From positions 53,659 to 117,658 of the forward strand of contig JBCBEC010000020.1 of NCBI GenBank assembly GCA_038528965.1: a stretch of DNA of 64,000 nt. The letters are read 5' to 3'. Made by a program: the position numbers and the translations under genes. Of this stretch, positions 51,941 to 62,000 are shown piece after piece. This DNA is from Lewinella sp038528965 (lineage in GTDB: Bacteria; Bacteroidota; Bacteroidia; Chitinophagales; Saprospiraceae). Below the pieces are notes generated by a model. It was not told where the DNA came from and did not search any database. It saw only the letters and a program-made list of their open reading frames with translations. How positions within the stretch are numbered: the first letter of the stretch is position 1; each line of letters opens with the position of its first letter.

Positions 51941-54900
51941 ATGAACACATTGCCTACTACAACGCGGTTGGCGATACTTGCTGTGCTATTACCACTCCTG
52001 GTTGTCAGCCATTCTCTTCGTGCACAATCAGATACCATCTCCGCTAGTATTAATACGGACGCTGAAGAACTTATCCGTGATATCTTTCTCGGTTCTGGTC
52101 AGTGCTTTGAAGTTTTCAATATCGAACTTAATGGTGAGCCCGCACAGGCTGGTAGCTTTACCAACGGATTTAGCAGTATTGGTTTCGAAGAAGGCTTGGT
52201 CCTTTCCAATGGAGATATCCGGGATGCCGCTGGCCCCAACCTTGGTTATATACTCAATGATGCCGATGCTTCTACCGGACACGGTGGGATGAGTACAGAT
52301 CCGGATTTGGAAATACTCTCTGAGTTGGAAGGAAGTACCAACCCCTTATTCTGGGATGTGGTCACCCTAGAATTTGATTTTACGCCAACCCTAGACACCA
52401 TCTCATTCGAATACGTATTTGCCTCAGAGGAATATTGCGATTTTGCTTTTACCAGTTTCGTTGACCTATTTGGATTCTTCATCAGTGGCCCGGGCATTAG
52501 TGGTCCATTCACCGACGGTGGTATCAACTTGGCTCAAGTCCCAGGTACCGGGCAGGCTATCAGTGCTCAGAACGTTAACCAGATCCTCAATACCGGTTTC
52601 TACAACAATAATATTCCGCCCGGAGAAGTAGGCTGTTCCTTCGGGCAGCCAGCACCCAACTCGGATTTCATTGCCTTTGACGGATACACGGTACCCCTCA
52701 CGGCTTCAACACCTGTAATTCCCTGTGAAACTTATCACCTGAGGCTAGTAGTGGCCGACCGGGGATTTGACAATCGGCTGGATGCAGCCGTATTCTTGCG
52801 CGCAAATAGCTTTGCCGCAGGACTAACCTCTCGAATTACCAGTCAGGTAACCGGCCCGAGCCAGGGCAATGATTCTCCCTACGAAGGCTGTGGTTTTACT
52901 TCTATCATATTTTCTCGCGGGGACAGTATCGTGACAGATGACTTAGTAGTGTACTACGACTTACTGGCGAATAGTACCGCCACCCCAGGAGTAGACTATA
53001 TGGCCCTGCCAGATTCCGTCATTATTCCAGCTGGCCAATTGACCGATACCATCAACCTCGACTTTTTCGCTGACGATATTACGGAGGGAACCGAATTTTT
53101 CACCGTTAAACTTCGTAATCCCTGTAACTGTAGTGAATCGGAGTTAACGATCAATATTCTGGAACCGCCCCCACTAAGTGGTACGATAGAGGGAATGGAT
53201 CGAATATGTGAAGGAGATGCTGTTAGCTTGGCTGCTGTTCCTAGCGGTGGTATTGGTGAGATTTCCTACGAATGGTCTAATGGCGATGTCGATTCGCTAT
53301 TCAACTTTGTGCCAAGTATGACTGACACCTACGAGGTCATCATCAGCGACGAATGTGGTTCAGCGGATACGATCCAACAGATGGTTAGTGTCCAGGCTCC
53401 ATCAGCTACTATTGATGGCAATGTGGTGCTCTGCGATGGCCGTCCAACGGAAGACTTAGCAATTATCCTCAATGACGGAGACAGCTTCACTTTCGACGTC
53501 TTTGAAAATGGTAATCCTACTACTTTTTCGAACATAACTGCCGATACTTTTTTCCTACCCGTCAGCAATACGGGCGTTTATCAAATTGGTAACCTGATTG
53601 CCGATGGCTGCCCCGGCAGTGTTAACGGTGAAGGGCAAGTGCTATTCGTAGAAATTGATACCGATTTTGATATCGACTCCATTAGTTGTTTTGGAGATGC
53701 CAACGCCGCCATTTCACTGAATCCTGTAGGGGGAACAGGCGTTTATGATTATGTCTGGACGCATGATATCGCCCTCAATGCCGATAGTATTGGCGGTTTA
53801 GATATTGGGATGTATACGGCCTTCATCAGCGACAGTAACGGCTGTGTAGACACCATCTCCGTCACCATTGACCAAGCACCTCTGTTAGAGTTGATGGTCG
53901 ACACGCTGGCCTTGTTTGCAGATTGTATCACCGGCGGTGCCTTGCAAGCCAACGGAAGTGGTGGAACCGGGGCTTATTCCTTCCTTTGGTCCGATGGGGA
54001 AACCAGCTCACTGAATAATAACCTGGCACCCGGCAATTATGATCTTGAGCTTCGTGATGAGAATAATTGCCTCGCAAGTAGTAGTATAGCTATTCTCGCA
54101 GACACGCTATCTCCTACCCTACTCCTAACGGTCTCTGATTCTTTAGATTGTGGAACCTCTTCCGTAATGGTGGACGCTTCCGGCTCCAGCCAAGGAATGA
54201 ACTTCACCTATCAATGGACTGATCCGAACGGGATGATTATCACCCCGCCAGACCCCCTACTATTTGACGCCGCCGAAGCGGGGACTTACACCCTGAACAT
54301 TACAAATATCGACAACAGTTGTAGCCAAACCGACAGCCTGGAAGTCATACAACTTGCAGATGGCCTGACCGTAAATCTGGGCGGAGATACCGACCTTAAT
54401 TGTTTCCAACCTGATGGTCAACTGTTCTTTCTCGATAGTATGCCTGACTTTTCGGCTACCTGGGAATTGTTAGATGGAACGGTATTAGCCACCGGAGTAA
54501 ACAACCTAACGGTAAGTGAGCCCAACACCTATGTACTCCTGGTTGACCAGCTATCCAATGGCTGTGTTGGAAGGGATACGATAGTGGTAATGGCAGATCA
54601 AGATGCCCCGATCTTGAGTTTAAGTAATACACCAGATTCATTGGATTGCGATATCAGCCAAGTGCTGGTAGACGTGGAGATAAGCAATGGTTCGGGCAAC
54701 TACTCCTATAACTGGGATGGCCCTGCTGGAGGCATTGTTGGTAGTACTAACGGTCAGGATGTAGAAGGAAGCCTTCCAGGCTTGTACCAGCTGATTGCCA
54801 CAGACGCTGATAATGGATGTCAAGACACCTTGACTTACGAGATCATTCAAGACCAAAGCGACCTGGTTATTGATCCACTCCCCGATACCACCCTTACTTG

Positions 54901-57118
54901 TGATGTACTGGCAATTGACTACACCGCCAGTAGTCCAAACACGGGTAATCTGCAATTTGAGTGGTTTGACGCCATGAATAACAGCATAGCGCTCAGCCCA
55001 GATGTCACTTTCACTCAAACTGGAGTCTATACCTTGCAGCTTACTGACTTGGATAACAACTGCTCACAAACAGCAGCTCTGGAAGTAACCGCAGACACCT
55101 TGCGACCAGCAGTCACGGCACTCCTCCCGGATGAGCTCACCTGTGTGAACGACAGTGTGACCCTGGCTATTGAACCTGGTCTTCCTGACTATTCTGTCCG
55201 TTGGCGTACGGCCATGGGTGACGTCCTTTCTAGCGATACCTGGACCCAGGAAGTGGGTGATGGTGGTGGTTATATGCTAACGGTGACGGATGATCGCAAT
55301 GGCTGTCGCACCGTAGTCATCTTCGAGGTGCTCAGTGATACAGTAGCCCCGGTCATCACTTTTGACTTGGCCGATACCCTGACTTGTGTTACTAACGAAG
55401 TAGACTTAAGCCCAAGCATGATTACTGGCTCGGGTACTTACGAATATCTGTGGGCTGGCCCGGTAGGCGGCATTGTTGGTTCAGTTGACCAAATGCAAAT
55501 TACTGCGGTAGAAGCGGGTAGCTATGACCTTACTGTAACTGATGCTCAGAACGGCTGTGTAGATAGCATGCAGACCATTGTAGAAGTTGACCGGGTAGAT
55601 CCTGTCTTATCCGTTCTAAACGATACACTCATCAATTGTTTCAACCCAGAAATTTTGCTTTCTGCCAGTAGCAGTAGTGCCGGTGATTTGGATTTCGAAT
55701 GGTTTGATGACCAGGGTATGAGCCTCGCTCAAGGTCCTGATCTCATGGTGGATGAGCAGGGAGACTATCGAGTCGTATTGACCAACACCCGGAATGGTTG
55801 TACTGACGAACTCAGTCTGAACGTAATGGATGACTCCATTCTACCAACAGCAGAAGCTGGAGCGGATGTAACGATCGATTGTGATAACAACACTGCGACT
55901 TTGACCGGAACAGAAGGGCCTAACAATTGGACACCAACTTGGCTAGATGCTAATGGTATGGTATTGAGCACTGGGGAATGGACGCTCATGACTAGTGCTC
56001 CTGGCATGTATACGCTATCCGTACTCGATACCGCTAATGGTTGCGAAGCCAGCGACGAGGCTGAAGTACAAATTGATCAGAACTTCCCGGTAGCCACCGT
56101 TGGAACACTCAATCAAGTAGACTGCTTTTCTAATTCAGCTACCATTGATGCTAGTGGTTCCTCACAAGGAACAAATTTCACCTACCAAGTCGTCAACGAC
56201 AATGGCAATGTGGTGCTGCAGCCCTCCGGCCTCTTTTTTGATCTGAGTAATCCGGGATCTTACCAATTTGTGGTAACCAATACGGATAATAACTGTAGCG
56301 CAGCAGCTGATTTCACCGTAACTCAGACGGAGCCGTCTATTTCCAGCTTGGAGGTTAGTGACATTCCATGCGGAGCATCCAGTGGCACCATCGTTTTTGC
56401 CGAGGTCACGGATGGAACGCCTCCTTACCTATATAGCATTGACAATGGAAACTCCTTCTCTACCGATCCGATATTCTCTGGATTAGAGCCTGGTAATTAC
56501 GACCTCGTAGTGCAAGACGTCAATGGCTGTGAAGCCGGTAGCAGTACTTTTATTACGCAGGCGCTTGGCGTAGAACTCAGCCTTCCAGAACAAGTAGAAT
56601 TAGACTTTTTGCAGGTCTTCACCCTTGAACCCTTACTGCTAAATGTCAACCCGAATGAACTGGTGGAGATCAAATGGAGTGGCAGCAACGAATTAAGTTG
56701 TCAGGACTGTCTCAATCCTATCTTCACGGCCACCGAAACGACTCGCCTACTGATCAGCGTAACTGATGAGAACGGCTGTACAGCGGAAGCCACCATGCTT
56801 TTGCTGGTAGATCAAACGGTCCCCATCTTCATACCAAACGCCTTTTCGCCGGATGGCTTGGATGGAGCCAACGACTTTTTCACCGTCTACGCAGATGCGG
56901 CACAGGTATTAGAAGTTCGGCAAATAAACATCTTTGATCGCTGGGGAGGGCTGGTCTTTAGTAAGAACAATTTACCCATCAACGCTCCCTCAGAAGGCTG
57001 GGATGGCACGCAGAATGGTACCATCTTGAATAGTGGTGTCTATGTGTACTGGGTGGAGGTTATATTGCAGACAGGAGAATCTAAGATCATGGAAGGTGAT
57101 GTCCTGTTATTAAGGTAA
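51941..57118 (+). CDS. Giant surface protein with choice-of-anchor L domain, Ig-like repeats, T9SS type B sorting domain
   Basis: 1725 residues. A signal peptide (LAILAVLLPLLVVSHSLRAQ) is followed by a choice-of-anchor-L domain (about 35-290; GFEEGLVLSNG, FEYVFASEEYCDF, GFFISGPGI) and a Calx-beta-like part (about 300-410; VDYMALPDSVIIPAGQLTDTI, DDITEGTEFFTVKL). At least ten repeats of about 80-100 residues follow (about 415-1600), each ending in a pattern GxYxLxxTDxxNxC. The gliding-type C-terminal domain closes it (about 1630-1725; IPNAFSPDGLDGANDFF, NIFDRWGGLVFSKNN). It is a T9SS type B substrate, probably a long surface filament or adhesin. No porP follows, unlike the gene at 40 kb. Confidence 0.93.
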   Translation: MNTLPTTTRLAILAVLLPLLVVSHSLRAQSDTISASINTDAEELIRDIFLGSGQCFEVFNIELNGEPAQAGSFTNGFSSIGFEEGLVLSNGDIRDAAGPNLGYILNDADASTGHGGMSTDPDLEILSELEGSTNPLFWDVVTLEFDFTPTLDTISFEYVFASEEYCDFAFTSFVDLFGFFISGPGISGPFTDGGINLAQVPGTGQAISAQNVNQILNTGFYNNNIPPGEVGCSFGQPAPNSDFIAFDGYTVPLTASTPVIPCETYHLRLVVADRGFDNRLDAAVFLRANSFAAGLTSRITSQVTGPSQGNDSPYEGCGFTSIIFSRGDSIVTDDLVVYYDLLANSTATPGVDYMALPDSVIIPAGQLTDTINLDFFADDITEGTEFFTVKLRNPCNCSESELTINILEPPPLSGTIEGMDRICEGDAVSLAAVPSGGIGEISYEWSNGDVDSLFNFVPSMTDTYEVIISDECGSADTIQQMVSVQAPSATIDGNVVLCDGRPTEDLAIILNDGDSFTFDVFENGNPTTFSNITADTFFLPVSNTGVYQIGNLIADGCPGSVNGEGQVLFVEIDTDFDIDSISCFGDANAAISLNPVGGTGVYDYVWTHDIALNADSIGGLDIGMYTAFISDSNGCVDTISVTIDQAPLLELMVDTLALFADCITGGALQANGSGGTGAYSFLWSDGETSSLNNNLAPGNYDLELRDENNCLASSSIAILADTLSPTLLLTVSDSLDCGTSSVMVDASGSSQGMNFTYQWTDPNGMIITPPDPLLFDAAEAGTYTLNITNIDNSCSQTDSLEVIQLADGLTVNLGGDTDLNCFQPDGQLFFLDSMPDFSATWELLDGTVLATGVNNLTVSEPNTYVLLVDQLSNGCVGRDTIVVMADQDAPILSLSNTPDSLDCDISQVLVDVEISNGSGNYSYNWDGPAGGIVGSTNGQDVEGSLPGLYQLIATDADNGCQDTLTYEIIQDQSDLVIDPLPDTTLTCDVLAIDYTASSPNTGNLQFEWFDAMNNSIALSPDVTFTQTGVYTLQLTDLDNNCSQTAALEVTADTLRPAVTALLPDELTCVNDSVTLAIEPGLPDYSVRWRTAMGDVLSSDTWTQEVGDGGGYMLTVTDDRNGCRTVVIFEVLSDTVAPVITFDLADTLTCVTNEVDLSPSMITGSGTYEYLWAGPVGGIVGSVDQMQITAVEAGSYDLTVTDAQNGCVDSMQTIVEVDRVDPVLSVLNDTLINCFNPEILLSASSSSAGDLDFEWFDDQGMSLAQGPDLMVDEQGDYRVVLTNTRNGCTDELSLNVMDDSILPTAEAGADVTIDCDNNTATLTGTEGPNNWTPTWLDANGMVLSTGEWTLMTSAPGMYTLSVLDTANGCEASDEAEVQIDQNFPVATVGTLNQVDCFSNSATIDASGSSQGTNFTYQVVNDNGNVVLQPSGLFFDLSNPGSYQFVVTNTDNNCSAAADFTVTQTEPSISSLEVSDIPCGASSGTIVFAEVTDGTPPYLYSIDNGNSFSTDPIFSGLEPGNYDLVVQDVNGCEAGSSTFITQALGVELSLPEQVELDFLQVFTLEPLLLNVNPNELVEIKWSGSNELSCQDCLNPIFTATETTRLLISVTDENGCTAEATMLLLVDQTVPIFIPNAFSPDGLDGANDFFTVYADAAQVLEVRQINIFDRWGGLVFSKNNLPINAPSEGWDGTQNGTILNSGVYVYWVEVILQTGESKIMEGDVLLLR

Positions 57119-57130
57119 AGATTTTATACG

Positions 57131-57138
57131 CACCTTTG
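57131..57138 (+). promoter_or_regulatory. Probable -7 box CACCTTTG
   Basis: Seven of eight match TAnnTTTG, only 4 nt from the ATG at 57143; a further case of the nearly leaderless layout. Confidence 0.35.
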
Positions 57139-57142
57139 CGGC

Positions 57143-58342
57143 ATGAAATTACTGGTGAAAACACTAGCTGGTTTAGAGGGAGTATTAGCCGACGAACTCC
57201 AGCAGTTGGGCGCACAAAATATTGAACCGCTTAAACGCGCGGTGAGCTGTGAGGGTGACCTGGCCTTGCTTTACCGTGCAAACTTGTGGTTGCGCTGTGG
57301 TATCCGCATCCTGGTTCCAGTTTTTGATTTTCAAGTTGAATCAGAAGAGGAATTGTACCAACAGCTGCGCACGATAGATTGGTCAAAGTACTTGCAACTG
57401 CATCAAACTTTTGCCATTGATGCCAATTCCCAATCCTCTCGTTTTCGGCACAACCGTTTCCTGGCTCAGAAGACGAAGGATGCAATTGTAGACTGGTTTA
57501 GAGAACAACACGGCCGTCGCCCCAGTGTCAATCCTAAATCGCCGGATATTCGTTTTCATTTGCACATCGATAGCCGGCACCAAGCCAGTTTTCTACTGGA
57601 CAGCTCTGGAGATGGTCTACACCGTCGTGGATATCGAACCACTGGCGGAGCGGCACCTTTGAACGAGGTACTGGCTGCGGGAATGATTCGTTTAGCCGGC
57701 TGGAAAGGCGACCAACCCTTCGTTGATATGCTCTGTGGGTCAGGCACCTTGCTAATTGAGGCCGCTATGATTACCGGAAATATACCACCAGGCCTCCTGC
57801 GTTCTTTTGCTTTTCAGAACTGGCAAAACTTCGATGCTGATTTGTGGCAAGGTATCAAGAGCGAAGCACGTCAAAGCAAGCGCCCGCCGCAACAACCCAT
57901 CATTGGTGTAGACAATCACTTTAAGGCTATCCGGATTGCTGAAAATAACATTGCCGCGGCCAAGCTACAGTCCTACATTCGCGTAAAGCGATCGACCTTC
58001 CAGCAGTTCCTACCGCCCGAAGGTCCGGGTACATTGATCAGCAACCCTCCTTACGATTTGCGCCTGGAAACTCGTGACATCAATGGCCTTTATAAAGAAA
58101 TTGGCGATCGACTGAAGAAGGAGTTTACGGGATATCAAGCCTGGCTCCTCTCCGGCAACTTAGAGGCCTTAAAAAATGTCGGACTGCGACCTTCCCGTCG
58201 AATTCATTTGCTTAATGGTCAGATAGCTTGTAAATTTCACAAATACGAGCTGTATTCGGGCAGCAAGAAAAAGGGAAAAGAGGGAGTGGATGAGAAGGCT
58301 AGAAATAGGCCCCGCCTAGGGCGGGGGTCCCACCCTGCCTGA
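57143..58342 (+). CDS. THUMP-domain RNA methyltransferase (RlmL-type, 23S rRNA guanine-N2)
   Basis: 399 residues: an N-terminal ferredoxin-like/THUMP domain (about 1-165; MKLLVKTLAGLEGVLADELQQLGA) and a Rossmann-type methyltransferase (about 165-380). Visible motifs are the SAM-binding FVDMLCGSGTLLIEAAMI, VDNHFKAIRIAENNI and the catalytic ISNPPYDLRLE. It is the size of the N-terminal half of E. coli RlmL; the RlmK half is absent, as in most bacteria. It probably makes m2G in 23S rRNA. The last ~30 residues (GSKKKGKEGVDEKARNRPRL..) are a low-complexity tail partly encoded by a GC-rich palindrome. Confidence 0.92.
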   Translation: MKLLVKTLAGLEGVLADELQQLGAQNIEPLKRAVSCEGDLALLYRANLWLRCGIRILVPVFDFQVESEEELYQQLRTIDWSKYLQLHQTFAIDANSQSSRFRHNRFLAQKTKDAIVDWFREQHGRRPSVNPKSPDIRFHLHIDSRHQASFLLDSSGDGLHRRGYRTTGGAAPLNEVLAAGMIRLAGWKGDQPFVDMLCGSGTLLIEAAMITGNIPPGLLRSFAFQNWQNFDADLWQGIKSEARQSKRPPQQPIIGVDNHFKAIRIAENNIAAAKLQSYIRVKRSTFQQFLPPEGPGTLISNPPYDLRLETRDINGLYKEIGDRLKKEFTGYQAWLLSGNLEALKNVGLRPSRRIHLLNGQIACKFHKYELYSGSKKKGKEGVDEKARNRPRLGRGSHPA

Positions 58343-58382
58343 GTCGCCGGATGCCGATTTTCCCCAATTTGGGACTCGGCAT
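58310..58382. repeat. GC-rich palindromes at and after the RlmL stop codon
   Basis: CCCCGCC (58310-58316) with GGCGGGG (58320-58326) lies inside the coding tail. ATGCCGA (58351-58357) with TCGGCAT (58376-58382) follows the stop, with an inner TCCC/GGGA. The pair looks like an intergenic palindromic element that has grown into the end of the gene. Confidence 0.5.
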
Positions 58383-58558
58383 ACCACCTCCATTTGTTAC
58401 TGATGCATCTCAATAACAACCAACAGAACTTTAAATACACTCGATTTTCTTCTGCTGTGACGAGGCAGAAGGTTAATGATCCTCTGAGAAGCCAGCAATC
58501 CGTCCGCACTGCTGACAACAGAACAAATATAAGAATTTAAGCTTAAAAACACACTTTA

Positions 58559-58978
58559 GTGTCAAATATTAATATAAAAAACAAAATAGGCCCAATATTT
58601 TTAGTCCTTCTGCTCACTCAGAGTTTCATAAATGCGCAGAGCCAAGCAAGCTTCTCGGTAGATGAACAACGGGTCCTAGCAGTAAGCACTTCACCGATTC
58701 GATATTTTTCATTTACGCAAAGCCTTAACAACTGGAAACTAGCCCTTCCGCGTATTGCTCCCTCTTCTTCGGAGGTAGCTCCACCCCCACTACTCAGCAA
58801 TTTCCAATCTACCCAAAGCACACTGCCAGCCTACAATGTAGACCACCTGGCTTTCTTTTGCCGGTTGGAAGTACACCTGGAGAAAGCCACAAAAATACCG
58901 GTTCGCTTTCGCCTCGGCGATGTACAACAGGTTGATTATCTGGAAGGCAAATTCACGGGCTGGCGTTACGGCTACTAG
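58559..58978 (+). CDS. Small secreted protein of unknown function
   Basis: 139 residues starting at GTG (58559); the protein has no internal Met, so no ATG alternative exists. It has a signal peptide (IFLVLLLTQSFINAQ) and a short mature domain with PALPRIAP-like Pro-rich linkers and a conserved-looking C-terminus (LAFFCRLEVHLEKATKIPVRFRLG, ending FTGWRYGY). I believe similar C-termini are common in small Bacteroidota proteins, without a known function. It stands 118 bp upstream of pyc on the same strand; a joint transcript is possible. Confidence 0.75.
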   Translation: MSNINIKNKIGPIFLVLLLTQSFINAQSQASFSVDEQRVLAVSTSPIRYFSFTQSLNNWKLALPRIAPSSSEVAPPPLLSNFQSTQSTLPAYNVDHLAFFCRLEVHLEKATKIPVRFRLGDVQQVDYLEGKFTGWRYGY

Positions 58979-59096
58979 AAAGTATTCCCATAGCTATCGT
59001 AAAATAAGCGCATAAGCGTTTTGCCGAAAGGCCGCCCTCGGTTATCTTGCTTGTCATTCCCCTACCCTAACCGGAAAACAAGCGAAATATCCCTCC

Positions 59097-62000
59097 ATGT
59101 CCGTTACTCGATTCAAGAAACTACTAGTCGCCAACCGTGGCGAAATTGCTATCCGGGTCTTACGCGCCGCTTCAGAGTTACAACTGCGTACGGTTGCCCT
59201 TTACACCTACGAAGATCGCTACAGTCTGCACCGTTATAAGGCCGACGAAGCCTATCAAATTGGCCCTGATAATGAGCCCCTCAAGCCGTACCTGGACATA
59301 GAGGCGATCATCAAATTGGCTAAAGCCAAAAATGTCGACGCCATTCACCCTGGCTACGGTTTCCTTAGTGAAAACGTCACCTTCGCTCGGCGCTGCCGGG
59401 AAGAGGGCATCGCTTTTGTAGGACCCGCTCCGGAGGTTATGGAGCGATTGGGTGACAAGGTGGCAGCTAAGATATTGGCCAAGAAGGTAAATGTTCCGCT
59501 AATCGAAGATTCGCAGCAAGATCTAACCACCGCTGAAATTGCATTGGCGGAAGCCCAGCGTATTGGTTACCCTGTTATTATCAAAGCTGCGTCCGGTGGT
59601 GGCGGACGCGGTATGCGTGTGGTTCGTAGTGACGAAGACTTATTGAGAGAATACCCCGAGGCCAAAGGGGAAGCAGAAACTGCGTTTGGTGATGGCACCG
59701 TATTCCTTGAAAAATTTATTGAGGAGCCTAAGCACATTGAAGTTCAGATCTTAGGTGATCAGCACGGTAATATTGTACACCTCTTTGAGCGTGACTGTTC
59801 CGTACAACGCCGCTTTCAAAAGGTGGTAGAGGTAGCACCGAGTATAAACTTGGCACAAGAAACCCGTGATAAGCTCTACGAGTACGCAGTTCGCTTAGCT
59901 AAAGAGGTAGACTACAGCTGTGCCGGTACGGTGGAATTTTTGGTTGACCGAGAAGAGAACGTGTACTTCATCGAAGTAAATCCGCGGATTCAGGTAGAGC
60001 ATACCATTACGGAGGAAGTGACAGGGATTGATTTAGTGCGATCGCAAATCCTGATCACTATGGGATATCCCTTATCGCACAAAACTATTTACATCCGCAG
60101 CCAGGAAGACGTACAACTGAACGGATACGCCATTCAGTGCCGGGTTACCACAGAAGATCCACAGAATAACTTTAAGCCGGATTACGGTACCTTAATTGCG
60201 TACCGTTCCGCCTCTGGTATGGGTATCCGCTTAGACGCGGGTAGTGCCTTCCCCGGCGCGAAGATCAGTCCTTACTTTGACTCTATGCTGGTTAAGGTAA
60301 CCGCCTGGGGCCGAACACTACAAGGAGCAAGTGAACGGCTACACCGCGCTTTGCGGGAGTTTCGGATACGAGGCGTAAAGACCAATATTGGCTTCTTGCT
60401 CAACCTGCTGCAAAACCCGACCTTTAAGCAAGGAGCAGCAACAGTGCAGTTCATTCAGCAACACCCTGAATTGCTGACTCCGCCGAACTGGAAGGACCGC
60501 GGCACCAAGCTGATCAGCTACCTGGCAGATGTAAACATCAACGGTAATCCGGACGTCAAGAGTTATGATCCGCAAAAGACTTTTCTCCCAGCCTTCATTC
60601 CTTCTGTCGATGCTACTAAGCCTTACCCTAAAGGCAGCAAAGATCGCCTCAGCGAACTCGGCAGGGAGCAGTTTCTAGCAGAACTCAAAGCGAGCACAGC
60701 CATTCAGTATACGGATACAACTTTACGAGACGGCCATCAGAGTCTGCTCGCCACTCGTATGCGCACCTTTGATATGGATAAAGTGGCGGAGCAGTTTGCT
60801 CGCCAGCACGGTGGTGACCTTTTCAGTATGGAGGTCTGGGGTGGTGCCACTTTCGATGTAGCGATGCGCTTTTTGAAAGAAGATCCCTGGAAGCGCCTGG
60901 CCCAACTGCGTCAGGCGATGCCCAACGTACTTCTGCAAATGCTGCTACGTGGATCGAACGCAGTGGGCTACGCGGCCTATCCGGATAATCTAGTAGTGAA
61001 GTTTATCGAACAAGCCGCGGAAACCGGTATTGATGTTTTCCGAATTTTTGATTCTCTAAACTGGATCGAAAACATGAAGGTGAGTATCAAGGCCGTTCGG
61101 GAAGAGACTGATTCCTTAGCGGAAGCTTGCCTTTGTTATTCAGGAGACATCACGGATCCTACGAAGACCAAGTTCACCCTAGATTACTACCTCGATTTAG
61201 CCAAGCGCCTGGAAGATGCTGGCGCGCATATCATTGCCATCAAGGATATGGCGGGGCTACTCAAGCCATTGGCGGCCGAGCTATTGGTTTCAAAACTGAA
61301 AGAAACGGTGGATACGCCCATTCACCTACATACCCACAATACCAGTGGTATCCAATCGGCCACTTATCTCAGGGCCATTGATGCCGGTGTTGATGTGGTG
61401 GATGTAGCCTTGAGCGCGCTGTCCGGACTAACCTCCCAGCCTAGCTTCAACTCCATTGCGGCCATGATGCAAGGTCACAAAAGAGAAAAGAAGATTAACC
61501 TACCTTCTCTAAACGAGTTCAGCAGTTATTGGGAAGCAGTCCGCAGTTACTACTATCCATTTGAAACGGAGCTTCGCGCCGGCACGGCTAGTGTATACGA
61601 GCATGAGATTCCGGGCGGTCAATACTCCAACCTCCGCCCGCAGGCCAGGGGGCTTGGACTGGAAGAACAATTTGAGACCATCAAGGCCAACTATAAGGCG
61701 GCCAACGAGCTCTTTGGTGGATTAATTAAGGTTACCCCTTCTTCCAAAGTAGTGGGAGATATGGCCATGTTTATGACAAGTAATAGCCTAAGCAAAGAGG
61801 ATGTATTGGAAAAGGGCCACCAACTGGCTTTCCCAGATAGTGTAAAAGCACTCATGCGGGGTGATCTAGGGCAGATTGAAGGTGGGTTTCCGAAGAAAAT
61901 TCAAGAACTCGTTTTGAAAGGCGAGAAGCCATATACGGAACGCCCCAACGCCCATCTGGCTCCCGTTGATTTCGATAAAGAACTTGCTACTTTTCAGGAA

